This document shows, piece by piece, positions 25,121 to 38,955 of a stretch of DNA of 64,000 nt. Under the pieces are notes generated by a model, which made no database searches, was not told the origin of the DNA, and was given only the letters and a program-made list of their open reading frames with translations. The translations under genes and the position numbers were made by a program. Each line of letters starts with the position of its first letter. The stretch's first letter is position 1. The DNA comes from an uncultured Pelagibacteraceae bacterium (GTDB lineage: Bacteria > Pseudomonadota > Alphaproteobacteria > Pelagibacterales > Pelagibacteraceae), in the NCBI GenBank assembly GCA_902584225.1, contig CACHYX010000002.1, forward strand, positions 1 to 64,000, written 5' to 3'.

Positions 25121-26239
25121 ATGAGTGAAAAAAATAAAATAAAAACCTTATTGGTAAAAAAACCATTGAAACTAGATTGTGGCCAGACAATCAGTAATTT
25201 TCCATTGGCTTATGAAACATATGGGAAATTAACTGATAAAAAGTGTAATGCTATATTAGTTTTTCATGCGCTAACAGGAGACCAGTTTGCTTCAGGAACA
25301 AATCCAATTACAAAAAAAGACGGTTGGTGGAATTATGCCCTAGGACCTGGTAAAGCCATTGATACTGATAAATATTTTGTAATTGCAGCTAATGTAATAG
25401 GTGGATGTATGGGTTCTTTTGGACCAAGCGATATAAATCCTGAAACAAAAAAACCTTATGGAACTAATTTTCCTGTAATCACAATAAATGATATGGTTAA
25501 TGCCCAATATAACCTTTTAGAACACTTTAAAATTGAAAAATTATTCTGTGTTATTGGAGGCTCTATGGGAGGAATGCAAGTTCTTCAGTTTGTATCTAAC
25601 TTCCCTAATAAAGCTCACACCGCTATACCAATTGCGTGTACAGCAAGTCATTCAGCTCAAAATATAGCACTCAATGAACTTGGTAGACAATCTATAATGG
25701 CAGATAGGAACTGGCAGGATGGATTTTATGAAGAACAAAATAAACAACCAGATAAAGGGCTTGCAGTTGCAAGAATGGCAGCTCACATAACCTATTTATC
25801 TAAAGCAGGTCTTCAAGAAAAGTTTGGTAGAAAGCTGCAAGAAAGAGATGATTTAAAATTTAGCTTCGACGCAGACTTTCAAATAGAAAGCTATCTTAGG
25901 TATCAGGGCTCAGTTTTTGTTGATAGATTTGATGCAAATAGCTACTTATATATTACAAGAGCGATGGATTATTTTGATTTAACAAAGAAGTTCGGAGGTA
26001 ATCTTTCCAAAGCTTTTGAAAAAAGTGATACAAAATTTTTTATAATTTCTTTTACATCAGACTGGCTTTATCCAACATCTGAGAACAGAGAAATAGTGAT
26101 AGCACTTAATGCGATCGGTAAAAACGTTGGATTTGTCGAAATTACGTCTGACAAGGGACATGACTCATTTTTACTTGATGTTCCAGACTTCCTTAAAACT
26201 GTAAGGAATTTTTTAAACAAATCTTATGAGAAAATTTAA
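25121..26239 (+). CDS. metX: Homoserine O-acetyltransferase
   Basis: Acetylates homoserine with acetyl-CoA to give O-acetylhomoserine, the acceptor for sulfide or methanethiol in methionine synthesis. The 372-residue alpha/beta-hydrolase-fold protein shows FHALTGDQFASG, the family signature NVIGGCMGSFGPS, the nucleophile Ser148 in GGSMGGMQVLQF, a catalytic Asp in FTSDWLYPT and the His in DKGHDSFLLD. The SAM-II riboswitch directly upstream supports the function. MetW follows with a one-base overlap, the usual metXW arrangement. Methanethiol from the DMSP pathway encoded at 58317-63584 could be its downstream sulfur source. Confidence 0.97.
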   Translation: MSEKNKIKTLLVKKPLKLDCGQTISNFPLAYETYGKLTDKKCNAILVFHALTGDQFASGTNPITKKDGWWNYALGPGKAIDTDKYFVIAANVIGGCMGSFGPSDINPETKKPYGTNFPVITINDMVNAQYNLLEHFKIEKLFCVIGGSMGGMQVLQFVSNFPNKAHTAIPIACTASHSAQNIALNELGRQSIMADRNWQDGFYEEQNKQPDKGLAVARMAAHITYLSKAGLQEKFGRKLQERDDLKFSFDADFQIESYLRYQGSVFVDRFDANSYLYITRAMDYFDLTKKFGGNLSKAFEKSDTKFFIISFTSDWLYPTSENREIVIALNAIGKNVGFVEITSDKGHDSFLLDVPDFLKTVRNFLNKSYEKI

Positions 26240-26793
26240 TGAAAAAAGAATTTTATAATATCGCGAAATTGGTGACAAAAAATTCCAAGATCTTAGATGT
26301 GGGATGTGGGAACGGAGAATTAATGAAATATATTACTGAAAACATTAGTAAAGATATAAGAGGAATTGAATTGTCAAAATCTAATGTTCAAAAATGTATT
26401 GAAAAAGGTTTAACTGTTATTGAGGGTGATGCAGAAAAAGATTTAAAACAATTTCCGAATAGTTCTTTCGATTTTGTAATACTGAGTCAAACCTTACAGG
26501 CTTTCTTAGATCCAGAAAATGTATTGAATGAATTACTTAGAATTGGCAAAAAAGCAATCGTATCAATTCCAAATTTTGGACACTGGAAAGTAAGACTTCA
26601 TTTGCTTTTAAAGGGCACAATGCCAGTCACAGAAAATTTACCTAACGAATGGTATAATACGCCAAACTTACATATGTGCACAATTAAGGATTTTGAAAAT
26701 TATTGCAAGCAGAGAAATATTAAGATTAATTTAAAAAATTTAAAGTTTCAAAATTTGTTTTCTGAATTAGGAATTTTTATACTAGAAAAATAA
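26239..26793 (+). CDS. metW: Methionine biosynthesis protein MetW
   Basis: A 184-residue class I methyltransferase-fold protein with motif I in ILDVGCGNGELMKYI (about 19-33), the typical LSQTLQAFLDPENVLNEL segment and the MetW signature SIPNFGHWKVRLHLLLKGTMPVT, followed by EWYNTPNLHMCT. MetW partners MetX and modulates or is needed for its activity in several proteobacteria. It overlaps metX by one base and is followed by gloB after one base, so the three are one operon under the riboswitch. Confidence 0.95.
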   Translation: MKKEFYNIAKLVTKNSKILDVGCGNGELMKYITENISKDIRGIELSKSNVQKCIEKGLTVIEGDAEKDLKQFPNSSFDFVILSQTLQAFLDPENVLNELLRIGKKAIVSIPNFGHWKVRLHLLLKGTMPVTENLPNEWYNTPNLHMCTIKDFENYCKQRNIKINLKNLKFQNLFSELGIFILEK

Positions 26794-26794
26794 A

Positions 26795-27514
26795 ATGAAA
26801 ATTAAAATAATAAAATGTCTTACTGACAATTTTTCATATTTGTTAATCAATGAAAAAAATCTAGACACCTGCGCAATAGATCCTGGTGAGTCAAGACCAT
26901 TATTAGAGTATATCAATAAAAATAATTTAAATTTAAAATATATTCTTAATACTCATCACCATGGTGATCATATTGGTGGTAACAATATCCTTAAAAGTAA
27001 GTTTAACGCAAAAATTCTAGCCTTTGAAAATGATAAAGATAGAATTCCTATGATTGATATTCCTTTAAAAGATAATCAAATTTGGAAGGATGGTATTTTT
27101 GAATTTAAGGTAATTCATGTGCCTGGGCACACTTCTGGACATATATGCTTTCATTTTTTTAATGAAAAAATAGTTTTTACTGGAGATACATTATTTTCTT
27201 TGGGGTGCGGAAGAATTTTTGAGGGGAGCTATGAAGATATGTTTAATTCATTGTCGCGGCTAAAAGTTTTACCACCCGAGACAAACATATACTTTGGACA
27301 TGAATATACTTTAAATAATGCAATTTTTTGTCAAAGATTTGATAAAAACAATTCTGAACTTGATAAAAAGATTCTTAATATTAAAAAAAAATTGGAAAGT
27401 GGTTTTCCTTCTGTACCATCTACAATAAAAGATGAATTGAATTGTAACATTTTTTTAAGGGCGAAAAATCAGGAAGAATTTTCAAAATTAAGGGATTTAA
27501 AGGATAATTTTTAA
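26795..27514 (+). CDS. gloB: Hydroxyacylglutathione hydrolase (glyoxalase II)
   Basis: A metallo-beta-lactamase-fold enzyme of 239 residues that hydrolyses S-lactoylglutathione to lactate and glutathione, finishing methylglyoxal detoxification. The metal motif THHHGDHIGG (53-62) gives H54, H56, D58 and H59. Further ligands are in VPGHTSGH, FTGDTLFSLGCGR and FGHEYT, and the C-terminal glutathione-binding helices end RAKNQEEFSKLRDLKD. It is co-transcribed with metXW. A role in thioester handling linked to sulfur metabolism is possible but not shown. Confidence 0.93.
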   Translation: MKIKIIKCLTDNFSYLLINEKNLDTCAIDPGESRPLLEYINKNNLNLKYILNTHHHGDHIGGNNILKSKFNAKILAFENDKDRIPMIDIPLKDNQIWKDGIFEFKVIHVPGHTSGHICFHFFNEKIVFTGDTLFSLGCGRIFEGSYEDMFNSLSRLKVLPPETNIYFGHEYTLNNAIFCQRFDKNNSELDKKILNIKKKLESGFPSVPSTIKDELNCNIFLRAKNQEEFSKLRDLKDNF

Positions 27515-27524
27515 TCGATATAAC

Positions 27525-27552
27525 TTGACTAAAAATACCTTAGAACTATATT
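27525..27552 (+). promoter_or_regulatory. Sigma-70-type promoter for the rplU operon
   Basis: TTGACT (27525-27530), 16 bases, TATATT (27547-27552), 26 bases before the rplU ATG at 27578. It is close to consensus and shares its -35 box with the rpmB promoter. It would drive rplU-rpmA and probably obgE and the genes beyond. Confidence 0.6.
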
Positions 27553-27577
27553 GCAGCATAATTTAAAAAATACTTTT

Positions 27578-27982
27578 ATGTCATTTGCAGTCATACAAAC
27601 AGGTGGAAAGCAGTACAAAGTCAGAGCTGGAGAAATATTGAAAATTGAAAAATTTCCAGAAGGTAAGCCAAACAGTAAGATAGAGTTCAAAGAGATTTTA
27701 GCTTACGGAGATGACAAAAATATTGAGTTAGGTAGCCCTGTTGTTTCAGGTGCAAAAGTAGAGGCTGAATTATTAAAAAATTCAAAAAATAGAACTGTTT
27801 TAATATTTAAAAAACGTAGACGTAAAAATTCAAGAAGAAAAAACGGTCACAGACAACAATTTTCATTAATTAGAGTAAACAAAATAATGTCAAAAGATGG
27901 AAAGGTCTTGTCTGAGGCAGAGAAAATTACTAGAGTAAGCAAAAAAAAAGAAGAGAAAAAAACATCAACCAAAGTTAAATAA
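27578..27982 (+). CDS. rplU: 50S ribosomal protein L21
   Basis: A 134-residue large-subunit protein beginning [19 protein letters not shown], the L21 consensus, with the basic [16 protein letters not shown] rRNA-binding segment and a lysine-rich tail of about 30 residues. The ATG at 27578 is preferred over the in-frame TTG at 27551, because the latter overlaps the predicted -10 box and adds nine unconserved residues. It overlaps rpmA by one base. Confidence 0.97.
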   Translation: MSFAVIQTGGKQYKVRAGEILKIEKFPEGKPNSKIEFKEILAYGDDKNIELGSPVVSGAKVEAELLKNSKNRTVLIFKKRRRKNSRRKNGHRQQFSLIRVNKIMSKDGKVLSEAEKITRVSKKKEEKKTSTKVK

Positions 27983-28236
27983 TGGCAACAAAAAAAGCAG
28001 GTGGATCGTCAAGGAACGGAAGAGATAGTGCGGGCAGACGTCTGGGAGTCAAAAAGTATGGAGGTCAGTTTGTAGTGCCTGGAAATATTATTGTTAAACA
28101 AAGGGGAACAAAAATTTTCCCCGGACAAAATGTTGGTATGGGAAAAGATCATTCAATCTTTTCGGTGATAAAAGGGAAAGTTATTTTCAAAAAAACAAAG
28201 TCTGATAGGACTTACGTTTCAGTTAAACCCAATTAA
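27982..28236 (+). CDS. rpmA: 50S ribosomal protein L27
   Basis: An 84-residue protein beginning [24 protein letters not shown], the L27 N-terminal tail that reaches the peptidyl transferase centre, followed by [19 protein letters not shown]. There is no extra cleaved N-terminal leader of the Firmicute kind. It follows rplU with a one-base overlap, and obgE begins 27 bases later, the standard rplU-rpmA-obgE order. Confidence 0.98.
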   Translation: MATKKAGGSSRNGRDSAGRRLGVKKYGGQFVVPGNIIVKQRGTKIFPGQNVGMGKDHSIFSVIKGKVIFKKTKSDRTYVSVKPN

Positions 28237-30345
<2,109 letters not shown>

Positions 30346-30349
<4 letters not shown>

Positions 30350-31596
30350 AAAATTATTTAAATAGAATTGGAATAAATGCAGTTAAGGCGGGGTTAAAAA
30401 TTATTAACAAAGAAAAAAAAAATAAAATTTTAAAAGATTATGTGAGCCTATTAACTAAATATAATGACAAAATTCTAAAAGAAAATTTAAAGGACCTGAA
30501 GATAGCTAGACAAAAAAAACTTGATATTAACTTAATAAATAGATTAGAGCTTAATGATAAAAAGATTGAAGGTATCAGGAAATCTGTATTAGAAATAATA
30601 AAACTCAAAGACCCAGTAAATAGAGTGGTTTCTAAATGGAACCGACCTAACAAATTAAAAGTTAAAAAAGTTACTATTCCTATTGGGGTAATTGGAGTTA
30701 TTTATGAAAGTAGACCAAACGTAACTTCAGACGTCTCTTCTTTATGTTTTAAATCTGGAAATAGTGTAATATTAAAAGGAGGTTCAGAAGCTTTTAATTC
30801 TAATAAAATTATCTCAAACTTATTCAGAAAAGCTCTTAAGAAAAATAAGGTAGATGTAAATTTTGTTCAATTTATTGAAAAAAAAAATAGAAAAGTGGTA
30901 GATTTTTTATTGTCTAAAATGGAGTCTTATATTGATGTAATAATTCCAAGAGGCGGCAAAAATCTTGTAAAAAAGGTAAAAAAATATTCAAATATACCCA
31001 CCATAGGACATCTTGAAGGTTTATGTCATACCTTTGTAGATGAAAACGTAAATCACAAAATGGCAAGTAAAATTATATTAAATGCAAAATTAAGAAACCC
31101 TGGAATTTGTGGTGCTACGGAGACATTGCTTGTTCATAAAAAACTATCTAACGAAAAAATCAATTTAATTATTAATGATTTATTAAAAAATAATTGTGAA
31201 ATATATGCTGACGACACTATCAGAAAAATTTCTCCAAAAAAAATTCATAAAGCAACATCAAAAGATTGGTCGACCGAATACTTGTCATTAAAAATTTCTG
31301 TAAAAAAAGTCAACAATGTAGAGGATGCCGTCGAACATATTAATAAGTATGGTACCTCACATACTGAGGCAATTATTTCTAATAATAAAAAAAATACAAA
31401 ATACTTTTTTGAAAATGTGAAAAGTTCAATATTAATTCATAATTCATCGACCCAATTTGCGGATGGAGCTGAACTTGGCTTTGGTGGCGAAGTAGGTATA
31501 TCAACTAATAAATTACCACCTAGAGGTCCTGTTGGTTTAAATCAACTTGTATCTTATAAATATGAAGTAATAGGAAATGGCCAAATACGATCTTAA
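30346..31596 (+). CDS. proA: Glutamate-5-semialdehyde dehydrogenase (gamma-glutamyl phosphate reductase)
   Basis: Reduces glutamyl-5-phosphate to the semialdehyde with NADPH. The 416-residue aldehyde dehydrogenase-fold protein has IPIGVIGVIYESRPNVT, the nucleotide segment ILKGGSEAFNSN, IIPRGGKNLV and the catalytic cysteine in NPGICGATETLLVH; it ends with STNKLPPRGPVGL. It forms a four-base overlap with proB and overlaps nadD by 20 bases. Confidence 0.97.
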
Positions 31597-32110
31597 AAAA
31601 AAAGTTAGACTAGGTATTCTTGGCGGAACTTTTGATCCTGCTCACAAAGGGCATTTAAAAATTTCTAAAGTTGCTAAAAAATTATTCAAATTAGACAAAA
31701 TTGTATGGGCTATCACTGAAAAAAACCCTTTTAAAAGTAAAAGTTTTTATAGCCTTAAAAAAAGAGTCCAAATTGCAAAGAGTTTAACAAAAAAAACAAA
31801 GTATGTGACTGTGGGTTTTTATGAAAAAAAAATTAAATCTAATAAGACAGTTAAGCTTATAAAATTTTTTAAAAAGAATCGCAGTAATGAAATTTTTTTT
31901 ATAATGGGAGCTGATAATCTCATAAATTTTCATAAATGGAACAATTGGTCTAAAATTGGAAAGTTAGCAAAAATTTTAGTTTTTGATAGAAGCGGGTACA
32001 AAAAAAGATCAAAGGAATCAGTGGCTTATAAGAACTTAAAAAAAAGGGGTCTAAAGTACATAAGTTTTAATAAGGTAAATATTTCATCTTCTCAAATAAG
32101 AAATATTTGA
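31577..32110 (+). CDS. nadD: Nicotinate-nucleotide adenylyltransferase
   Basis: Joins nicotinate mononucleotide and ATP to make deamido-NAD. The 177-residue protein has the nucleotidyltransferase signature GILGGTFDPAHKGHLKIS (about 13-30), FIMGADNLINFHKW and the C-terminal ISSSQIRN motif. The start at 31577 gives a 20-base overlap with proA and a short N-terminal extension; a later start is possible but no other ATG precedes the signature. rsfS follows after 15 bases, a common pairing. Confidence 0.95.
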   Translation: MAKYDLKKKVRLGILGGTFDPAHKGHLKISKVAKKLFKLDKIVWAITEKNPFKSKSFYSLKKRVQIAKSLTKKTKYVTVGFYEKKIKSNKTVKLIKFFKKNRSNEIFFIMGADNLINFHKWNNWSKIGKLAKILVFDRSGYKKRSKESVAYKNLKKRGLKYISFNKVNISSSQIRNI

Positions 32111-32125
32111 TAAGGTAAATAATTA

Positions 32126-32476
32126 ATGGCCGAAAACTTAGACTTAAAAAAAATCATCATCAAAACACTCGATAGTAATAAAGCTTTAGACATAGTATCT
32201 ATAGATCTTAAAGATAAATCCTCAATAGCTGACTATATGATTGTTGCAAGTGGAACGTCTTCTAGACATATCCAGTCACTTTCTGAACAAGTTTTGGAAA
32301 AGTTCAAAACTAATGGATTAAAAAATTGTAAAATTGAGGGAAAAGATAGTGCTGATTGGAAACTGGTAGATGGAATAGACATTGTAGTTCATATTTTTAA
32401 TCCAGAGAAAAGAAAGTTTTATGAATTAGAAAAAATTTGGTCTGAGTTAATTCCAAAAGAGAAAGTTATTGTTTAA
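32126..32476 (+). CDS. rsfS: Ribosome silencing factor RsfS
   Basis: A 116-residue protein that binds ribosomal protein L14 and blocks subunit joining when nutrients are scarce. The family sequence is clear: DLKDKSSIADYMIVASGTSSRHIQSL in the first half and EGKDSADWKLVDGIDIVVHIF in the second, ending with FYELEKIW. It lies between nadD and the ctp gene and abuts the latter with a one-base overlap. In a slow-growing oligotroph it would fit ribosome hibernation control. Confidence 0.95.
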   Translation: MAENLDLKKIIIKTLDSNKALDIVSIDLKDKSSIADYMIVASGTSSRHIQSLSEQVLEKFKTNGLKNCKIEGKDSADWKLVDGIDIVVHIFNPEKRKFYELEKIWSELIPKEKVIV

Positions 32477-33603
32477 TGAGAATAATTATTTTTGTAATTA
32501 TAATTTTTCATACGTTTACACTTGCATTTTCAAATAATGATAACATTTACGATAAAGTAGATTTATTTGGAGAAGTACTTGATAAAGTCAACAAAGAATA
32601 TGTTGAAGAGATAGATCAAGCTGAAGCAATGGATGCTGCAATCGATGGAGTCTTAAGATCGCTTGACCCATATTCTGCATATTTATCTCCAGAGGATCTT
32701 AAACAAATGGAAACTGAAACAAGCGGTAAATTTGGGGGATTAGGAATCGAAGTCGGTATGGAAGCAGGTGTTGTAAAGGTAATATCTCCAATAGATAATT
32801 CTCCAGCTGATAAAGCTGGTGTTAAAGCAGGTGATTACATAGTGAAAATAAATGACACGCAAGTACAGGGAAAGACATTGACTGAAGCCGTTGATTTAAT
32901 GAGAGGACCAGTTGGAAGTAGTATCGAAATTACAGTTAGAAGAGTTGGAAAAAAGAAATCATTAATATTCAATATTACAAGAGAAATTATTCAAATCGCA
33001 TCAGTGAAATCAAAGACTTATGATAAAAAAATTGGTTACTTAAGATTGACGTCATTTAATGAAAATAGTGGTAGTCAAATCAAAACTGAGATTAAAAAAT
33101 TTAAAAGAGATAAAAAAATTGAAAGCTATATCCTTGACTTACGAAATAATCCTGGAGGATTATTATCTCAAGCAATTAAAATATCAGATTTTTTTCTTGA
33201 GGATGGAGAAATTGTATCGACCAAGGGCCGACAAAAAAGTGAAAATAGAAAATGGTTTGCAAGTAGTGGAGATTTAATAAATGGTAAAACTCTTGTAGTT
33301 TTAATTAATAATGGGTCTGCATCAGCATCAGAAATAGTTGCGGGAGCATTAAAGGATCACAAAAGAGCAGTTTTGGTTGGTGAAAGTACATATGGTAAAG
33401 GTTCTGTTCAATCAATAATTCCTCTTAAAAATGAGGGAGCAATTAGACTAACAATTTCAAAATATTATTTACCCTCAGGAAAATCAATTTCAGAGGTTGG
33501 TGTAGCTCCAGATATATCAATTGAAGAAGAAGAGAATGATTTTCGAATTGATACAGAAACCGATAATCAATTAAATTTTGCTCGTAAGCTTTTAGCAGGA
33601 TAG
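32476..33603 (+). CDS. ctpA: Carboxyl-terminal processing protease (S41 family, PDZ)
   Basis: A periplasmic serine protease of 375 residues. A signal peptide spans about residues 1-20 (IIIFVIIIFHTFTLAFS). An N-terminal helical part includes DPYSAYLSPED. A PDZ domain (about 80-165) includes GLGIEVGMEAG and DKAGVKAGDYIVKIND. The S41 catalytic domain has the nucleophile Ser in NNGSASASEIVAGAL and the general-base Lys in STYGKGSVQ. It trims C-termini of envelope proteins. It is shorter at the C-terminus than E. coli Prc but normal for the alphaproteobacterial CtpA type. rppH starts on the next base after its stop. Confidence 0.95.
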   Translation: MRIIIFVIIIFHTFTLAFSNNDNIYDKVDLFGEVLDKVNKEYVEEIDQAEAMDAAIDGVLRSLDPYSAYLSPEDLKQMETETSGKFGGLGIEVGMEAGVVKVISPIDNSPADKAGVKAGDYIVKINDTQVQGKTLTEAVDLMRGPVGSSIEITVRRVGKKKSLIFNITREIIQIASVKSKTYDKKIGYLRLTSFNENSGSQIKTEIKKFKRDKKIESYILDLRNNPGGLLSQAIKISDFFLEDGEIVSTKGRQKSENRKWFASSGDLINGKTLVVLINNGSASASEIVAGALKDHKRAVLVGESTYGKGSVQSIIPLKNEGAIRLTISKYYLPSGKSISEVGVAPDISIEEEENDFRIDTETDNQLNFARKLLAG

Positions 33604-34080
33604 ATGCTCGAAAAGTTTAAAAAGTTGCCACTTAGAAAAGGAGTGGGCATTGTTTTACTTAATCAAAATAACGAAGTCTTTGTAGCAAAAAGAATAGATA
33701 ATCCAAACAATTATTGGCAAATGCCTCAGGGTGGAATTGATGAAAATGAGGACTATCTTGATGCAGCTACAAGAGAGTTAGAAGAAGAAACAAGTATAAC
33801 AAATGTTAAATTGATTAAAGAGTTGGACGGTTTTCAAACTTATCTGCTTCCTCAAAATCTTTTAGGAATTATATGGAAAGGAAAATACAAAGGTCAAATA
33901 CAAAAGTGGTTTTGTATGAGATTTCTAGGTAGTGATAACGAAATAAATATAAAAACCAAAAAGCCTGAGTTCTTAGAGTGGAAATGGATAAACCTTGAAG
34001 ATATTACGAAAAATGTGGTTGATTTCAAATTAGACGTTTATAATGAAGTCAAAAAAAAAGTGCTGGATATTTTAAAATAA
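33604..34080 (+). CDS. rppH: RNA pyrophosphohydrolase
   Basis: A Nudix hydrolase of 158 residues that removes pyrophosphate from 5'-triphosphate RNA and starts mRNA decay. The Nudix box is GGIDENEDYLDAATRELEEE (about 44-63), preceded by YWQMPQGG, typical of RppH and IalA. QKWFCMRFLG and FLEWKWINLEDI are also family features. It begins at the base after the ctpA stop and ends one base before the convergent atpC stop. Confidence 0.94.
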   Translation: MLEKFKKLPLRKGVGIVLLNQNNEVFVAKRIDNPNNYWQMPQGGIDENEDYLDAATRELEEETSITNVKLIKELDGFQTYLLPQNLLGIIWKGKYKGQIQKWFCMRFLGSDNEINIKTKKPEFLEWKWINLEDITKNVVDFKLDVYNEVKKKVLDILK

Positions 34081-34081
34081 T

Positions 34082-34473
34082 CTAATTGAGTCTATTCAAA
34101 ACATCAATTTTTTGATTTGCTAAAAATCTTTTTTGGTCGTCTAAATTTTCATCTTTTAAAGCTTCATTGGCCTCATTAATCATTGAGCTTAAATCATCTT
34201 TTTTTATTTCTTTTATGTCGATAATTCTGCTGGTAAGAATTGATAAAGAATTTTGACTAAATTCTATAATTCCATCTTCAACATATAATTCTTTTACTTC
34301 ATTGCCTGTAAAAACCTTGACTATTCCAGGTTTTAAAAATGAAATTATAGATATGTGATCTTTCAAAATACCCATATCACCTTCAAATGCAGGTACCACT
34401 ACTTCAGATACATTATCTAAAGAAAGGAATAATTTTTCTGGATTAACAATTTCCAAGTTAAACGAATCTGACA

Positions 34474-34474
<1 letters not shown>
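34082..34474 (-). CDS. atpC: F1F0 ATP synthase epsilon subunit
   Basis: The 130-residue rotor-stalk subunit that couples c-ring rotation to F1 and can inhibit ATP hydrolysis. The N-terminal beta-sandwich begins SFNLEIVNPEKLFLS and includes VVPAFEGDMGILKDHI and YVEDGIIEFSQNSLSILT. The C-terminal helical hairpin is short, with alanine/asparagine-rich helices. It is the last gene of atpHAGDC and abuts atpD with a one-base overlap. Confidence 0.95.
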
Positions 34475-36769
<2,295 letters not shown>

Positions 36770-36771
36770 AA

Positions 36772-38307
36772 TTATTTATCAAAATTTTTCTTTAAATCCA
36801 AAATAATACTCGTCAATTTTTTCTCATTTTCTTCTTCAAGTTTTCCTGATGAAATTATTGAATTTATCAAATCTGGTTGTTCAGATTTACATTTCTCAAT
36901 TATATCTTTCTCAAATTTTGATATATCTTTTTGTTGAATATCGTCTAAGTGACCTTTTACACCACAAAAGACAGAAATGACTTGCTCAGCTACTGTCATT
37001 GGAGAATATTGTTTTTGTTTCAATAATTCAGTTAATTTTGCTCCTCTGTTTAAAAGTTTTTGGGTTGACGCATCTAAGTCAGATCCAAACTGTGCAAAAG
37101 CTGCCATCTCTCTATATTGAGCAAGTTCAAGTTTCATAGATCCAGAAACTTTTTTCATAGCTTTTGTTTGAGCAGAAGATCCTACCCTTGAAACTGATAA
37201 GCCAACATTAATTGCAGGTCTTATTCCTTGATTGAATAGTTCTGTCTCTAAAAATATTTGTCCATCAGTAATAGAGATTACGTTAGTAGGTATGTAAGCT
37301 GAAACGTCTCCTGCTTGAGTTTCGATGATTGGCAACGCAGTTAATGATCCTCCTCCATGTTCGTCACCTAATTTTGCAGCTCTTTCAAGTAATCGACTAT
37401 GTAAATAAAAAACATCTCCTGGATATGCCTCTCTTCCTGGAGGACGTCTTAAAAGAAGTGACATTTGTCTGTAGGCTACTGCTTGTTTTGAAAGATCGTC
37501 ATAAATAATTAAAGCGTGCATTCCATTGTCTCTAAAATATTCCCCCATAGCACATCCAGTGTATGGAGCTAAAAATTGTAACGGAGCTGCATCCGAAGCT
37601 GTTGCCGCAACAATTGTTGTATATTCCATAGCTCCAGCCTCTTCCAAAGTTTTCTCTATCTGTCTTACAGTTGATCTTTTTTGACCTATAGCAACATAAA
37701 TACAATAAAGTTTTTGTTTTTCATCACCTGACTCGTTTATCTTTTTTTGATTAATTATCGCATCAATAGCAACAGCAGTTTTTCCTGTTTGACGATCTCC
37801 AATAATTAATTCCCTTTGACCTCTACCTATTGGAACCAAACTATCAATTGATTTTAAACCTGTTTGCATTGGTTCGCTCACAGATTTTCTTGGAATAATT
37901 CCTGGTGCTTTCACCTCAACTCTACTTCGTTTAATACTTTTGTCTAAAGCTCCTTTACCGTCTATTGGGTTTCCTAATCCATCAACAACTCTTCCAAGTA
38001 ATTCTTTCCCAACTGGTGTATCAACAATCGCTCCAGTTCTTTTGACTGTGTCACCTTCTTTTACTGCTCTATCATCACCAAAAATAACCACCCCAACGTT
38101 ATCGCTTTCTAAGTTTAACGCCATACCTTTAGAACCATCAGCAAATTCTACCATCTCACCAGCTTGAACATTGTCAAGTCCGTAAATTCTTGCTATTCCG
38201 TCTCCTACAGATAAAACTTGACCAATTTCCGTTACTTCAGATTTATCTCCAAATTTTTTAATTTGTTCTTTTAATATTTTTGTTACTTCTGATGGGTTAA
38301 TATCCAT
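36772..38307 (-). CDS. atpA: F1F0 ATP synthase alpha subunit
   Basis: The non-catalytic nucleotide-binding subunit, 511 residues. Walker A is GDRQTGKTA near residue 170, with [33 protein letters not shown] and the arginine-finger segment [12 protein letters not shown]. All are standard. It overlaps atpH by one base at its start. Confidence 0.99.
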   Translation of the reverse strand: MDINPSEVTKILKEQIKKFGDKSEVTEIGQVLSVGDGIARIYGLDNVQAGEMVEFADGSKGMALNLESDNVGVVIFGDDRAVKEGDTVKRTGAIVDTPVGKELLGRVVDGLGNPIDGKGALDKSIKRSRVEVKAPGIIPRKSVSEPMQTGLKSIDSLVPIGRGQRELIIGDRQTGKTAVAIDAIINQKKINESGDEKQKLYCIYVAIGQKRSTVRQIEKTLEEAGAMEYTTIVAATASDAAPLQFLAPYTGCAMGEYFRDNGMHALIIYDDLSKQAVAYRQMSLLLRRPPGREAYPGDVFYLHSRLLERAAKLGDEHGGGSLTALPIIETQAGDVSAYIPTNVISITDGQIFLETELFNQGIRPAINVGLSVSRVGSSAQTKAMKKVSGSMKLELAQYREMAAFAQFGSDLDASTQKLLNRGAKLTELLKQKQYSPMTVAEQVISVFCGVKGHLDDIQQKDISKFEKDIIEKCKSEQPDLINSIISSGKLEEENEKKLTSIILDLKKNFDK

Positions 38308-38855
38308 TATACTTCCTTCATTGAGTTTTTCATTTTCATTAATTTATTCTTTAAAGAGTTATCGATCATAATACTTCCAATTTTTATTTTTACTCCAGCA
38401 AGCAATGATTCATCGACCTTATAACTTAAGTTAATTTTTGAATTAAAGTCTTTTGTCATTTCCTCTTTAATTTTTTCTATCTGAGAGTTATCTAATTTTT
38501 TTGAAGATACAAGCTCAGCTCTAACTTCTCCTCTTTGAATTGAACAATAGGTGGTAAAATCGTTTAAAATATTTTTTAAAAAAAAAATTCTTCTTTTATG
38601 AATAAGAAATTTAATGAACTTAATAAACAAGCTATTCAATTTTACTTTTTCAAAAATTGCACTAAAAATCTCAAGTTGCTTATCTTGTTTGAATGTAGGA
38701 TCTTTTATAAAAGTTGAGAAATCCTGAGAGTCTTTAATTACGCTGTATAAGGACTTTGCCTGAACCTCAATTTCATCTAACACGCTATTCTCTTTTGCAA
38801 GCTCAAACAAAGACTGAGAATAGCTGTTTGTTGCTTTAGTTTGGGAATTAGACAA
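38307..38855 (-). CDS. atpH: F1F0 ATP synthase delta subunit (OSCP)
   Basis: The peripheral-stalk subunit, 182 residues, first gene of the F1 operon. The N-terminal helical bundle begins [20 protein letters not shown]. The C-terminal part has [21 protein letters not shown] and ends with [26 protein letters not shown], as in AtpH. The start is TTG, supported by AAGGAT seven bases upstream; an ATG start would cut conserved sequence. A possible promoter lies upstream at 38893-38921. Confidence 0.96.
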   Translation of the reverse strand: MSNSQTKATNSYSQSLFELAKENSVLDEIEVQAKSLYSVIKDSQDFSTFIKDPTFKQDKQLEIFSAIFEKVKLNSLFIKFIKFLIHKRRIFFLKNILNDFTTYCSIQRGEVRAELVSSKKLDNSQIEKIKEEMTKDFNSKINLSYKVDESLLAGVKIKIGSIMIDNSLKNKLMKMKNSMKEV

Positions 38856-38892
38856 GTTAGATCCTTTATATTTGCTGATAAATTTTTCAAAT

Positions 38893-38921
38893 TAATTAAC
38901 ACATAGGCAAGTAACGATCAA
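38893..38921 (-). promoter_or_regulatory. Weak candidate promoter for the atpHAGDC operon
   Basis: Minus strand TTGATC (38921-38916), 17 bases, TAATTA (38898-38893), in the 100-base gap between priA and atpH. The -10 match is modest. The position, about 38 bases before the TTG start, is reasonable. Confidence 0.3.
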
Positions 38922-38955
38922 GTATGAGCTTTAAAAAAAGCCACAAAAGTAACAG

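Noticed and set aside
27551-27577. Upstream TTG start that would extend L21 by nine residues.
   Set aside because: It overlaps the predicted -10 box, and the added residues do not match the L21 N-terminus, which begins at the ATG at 27578.
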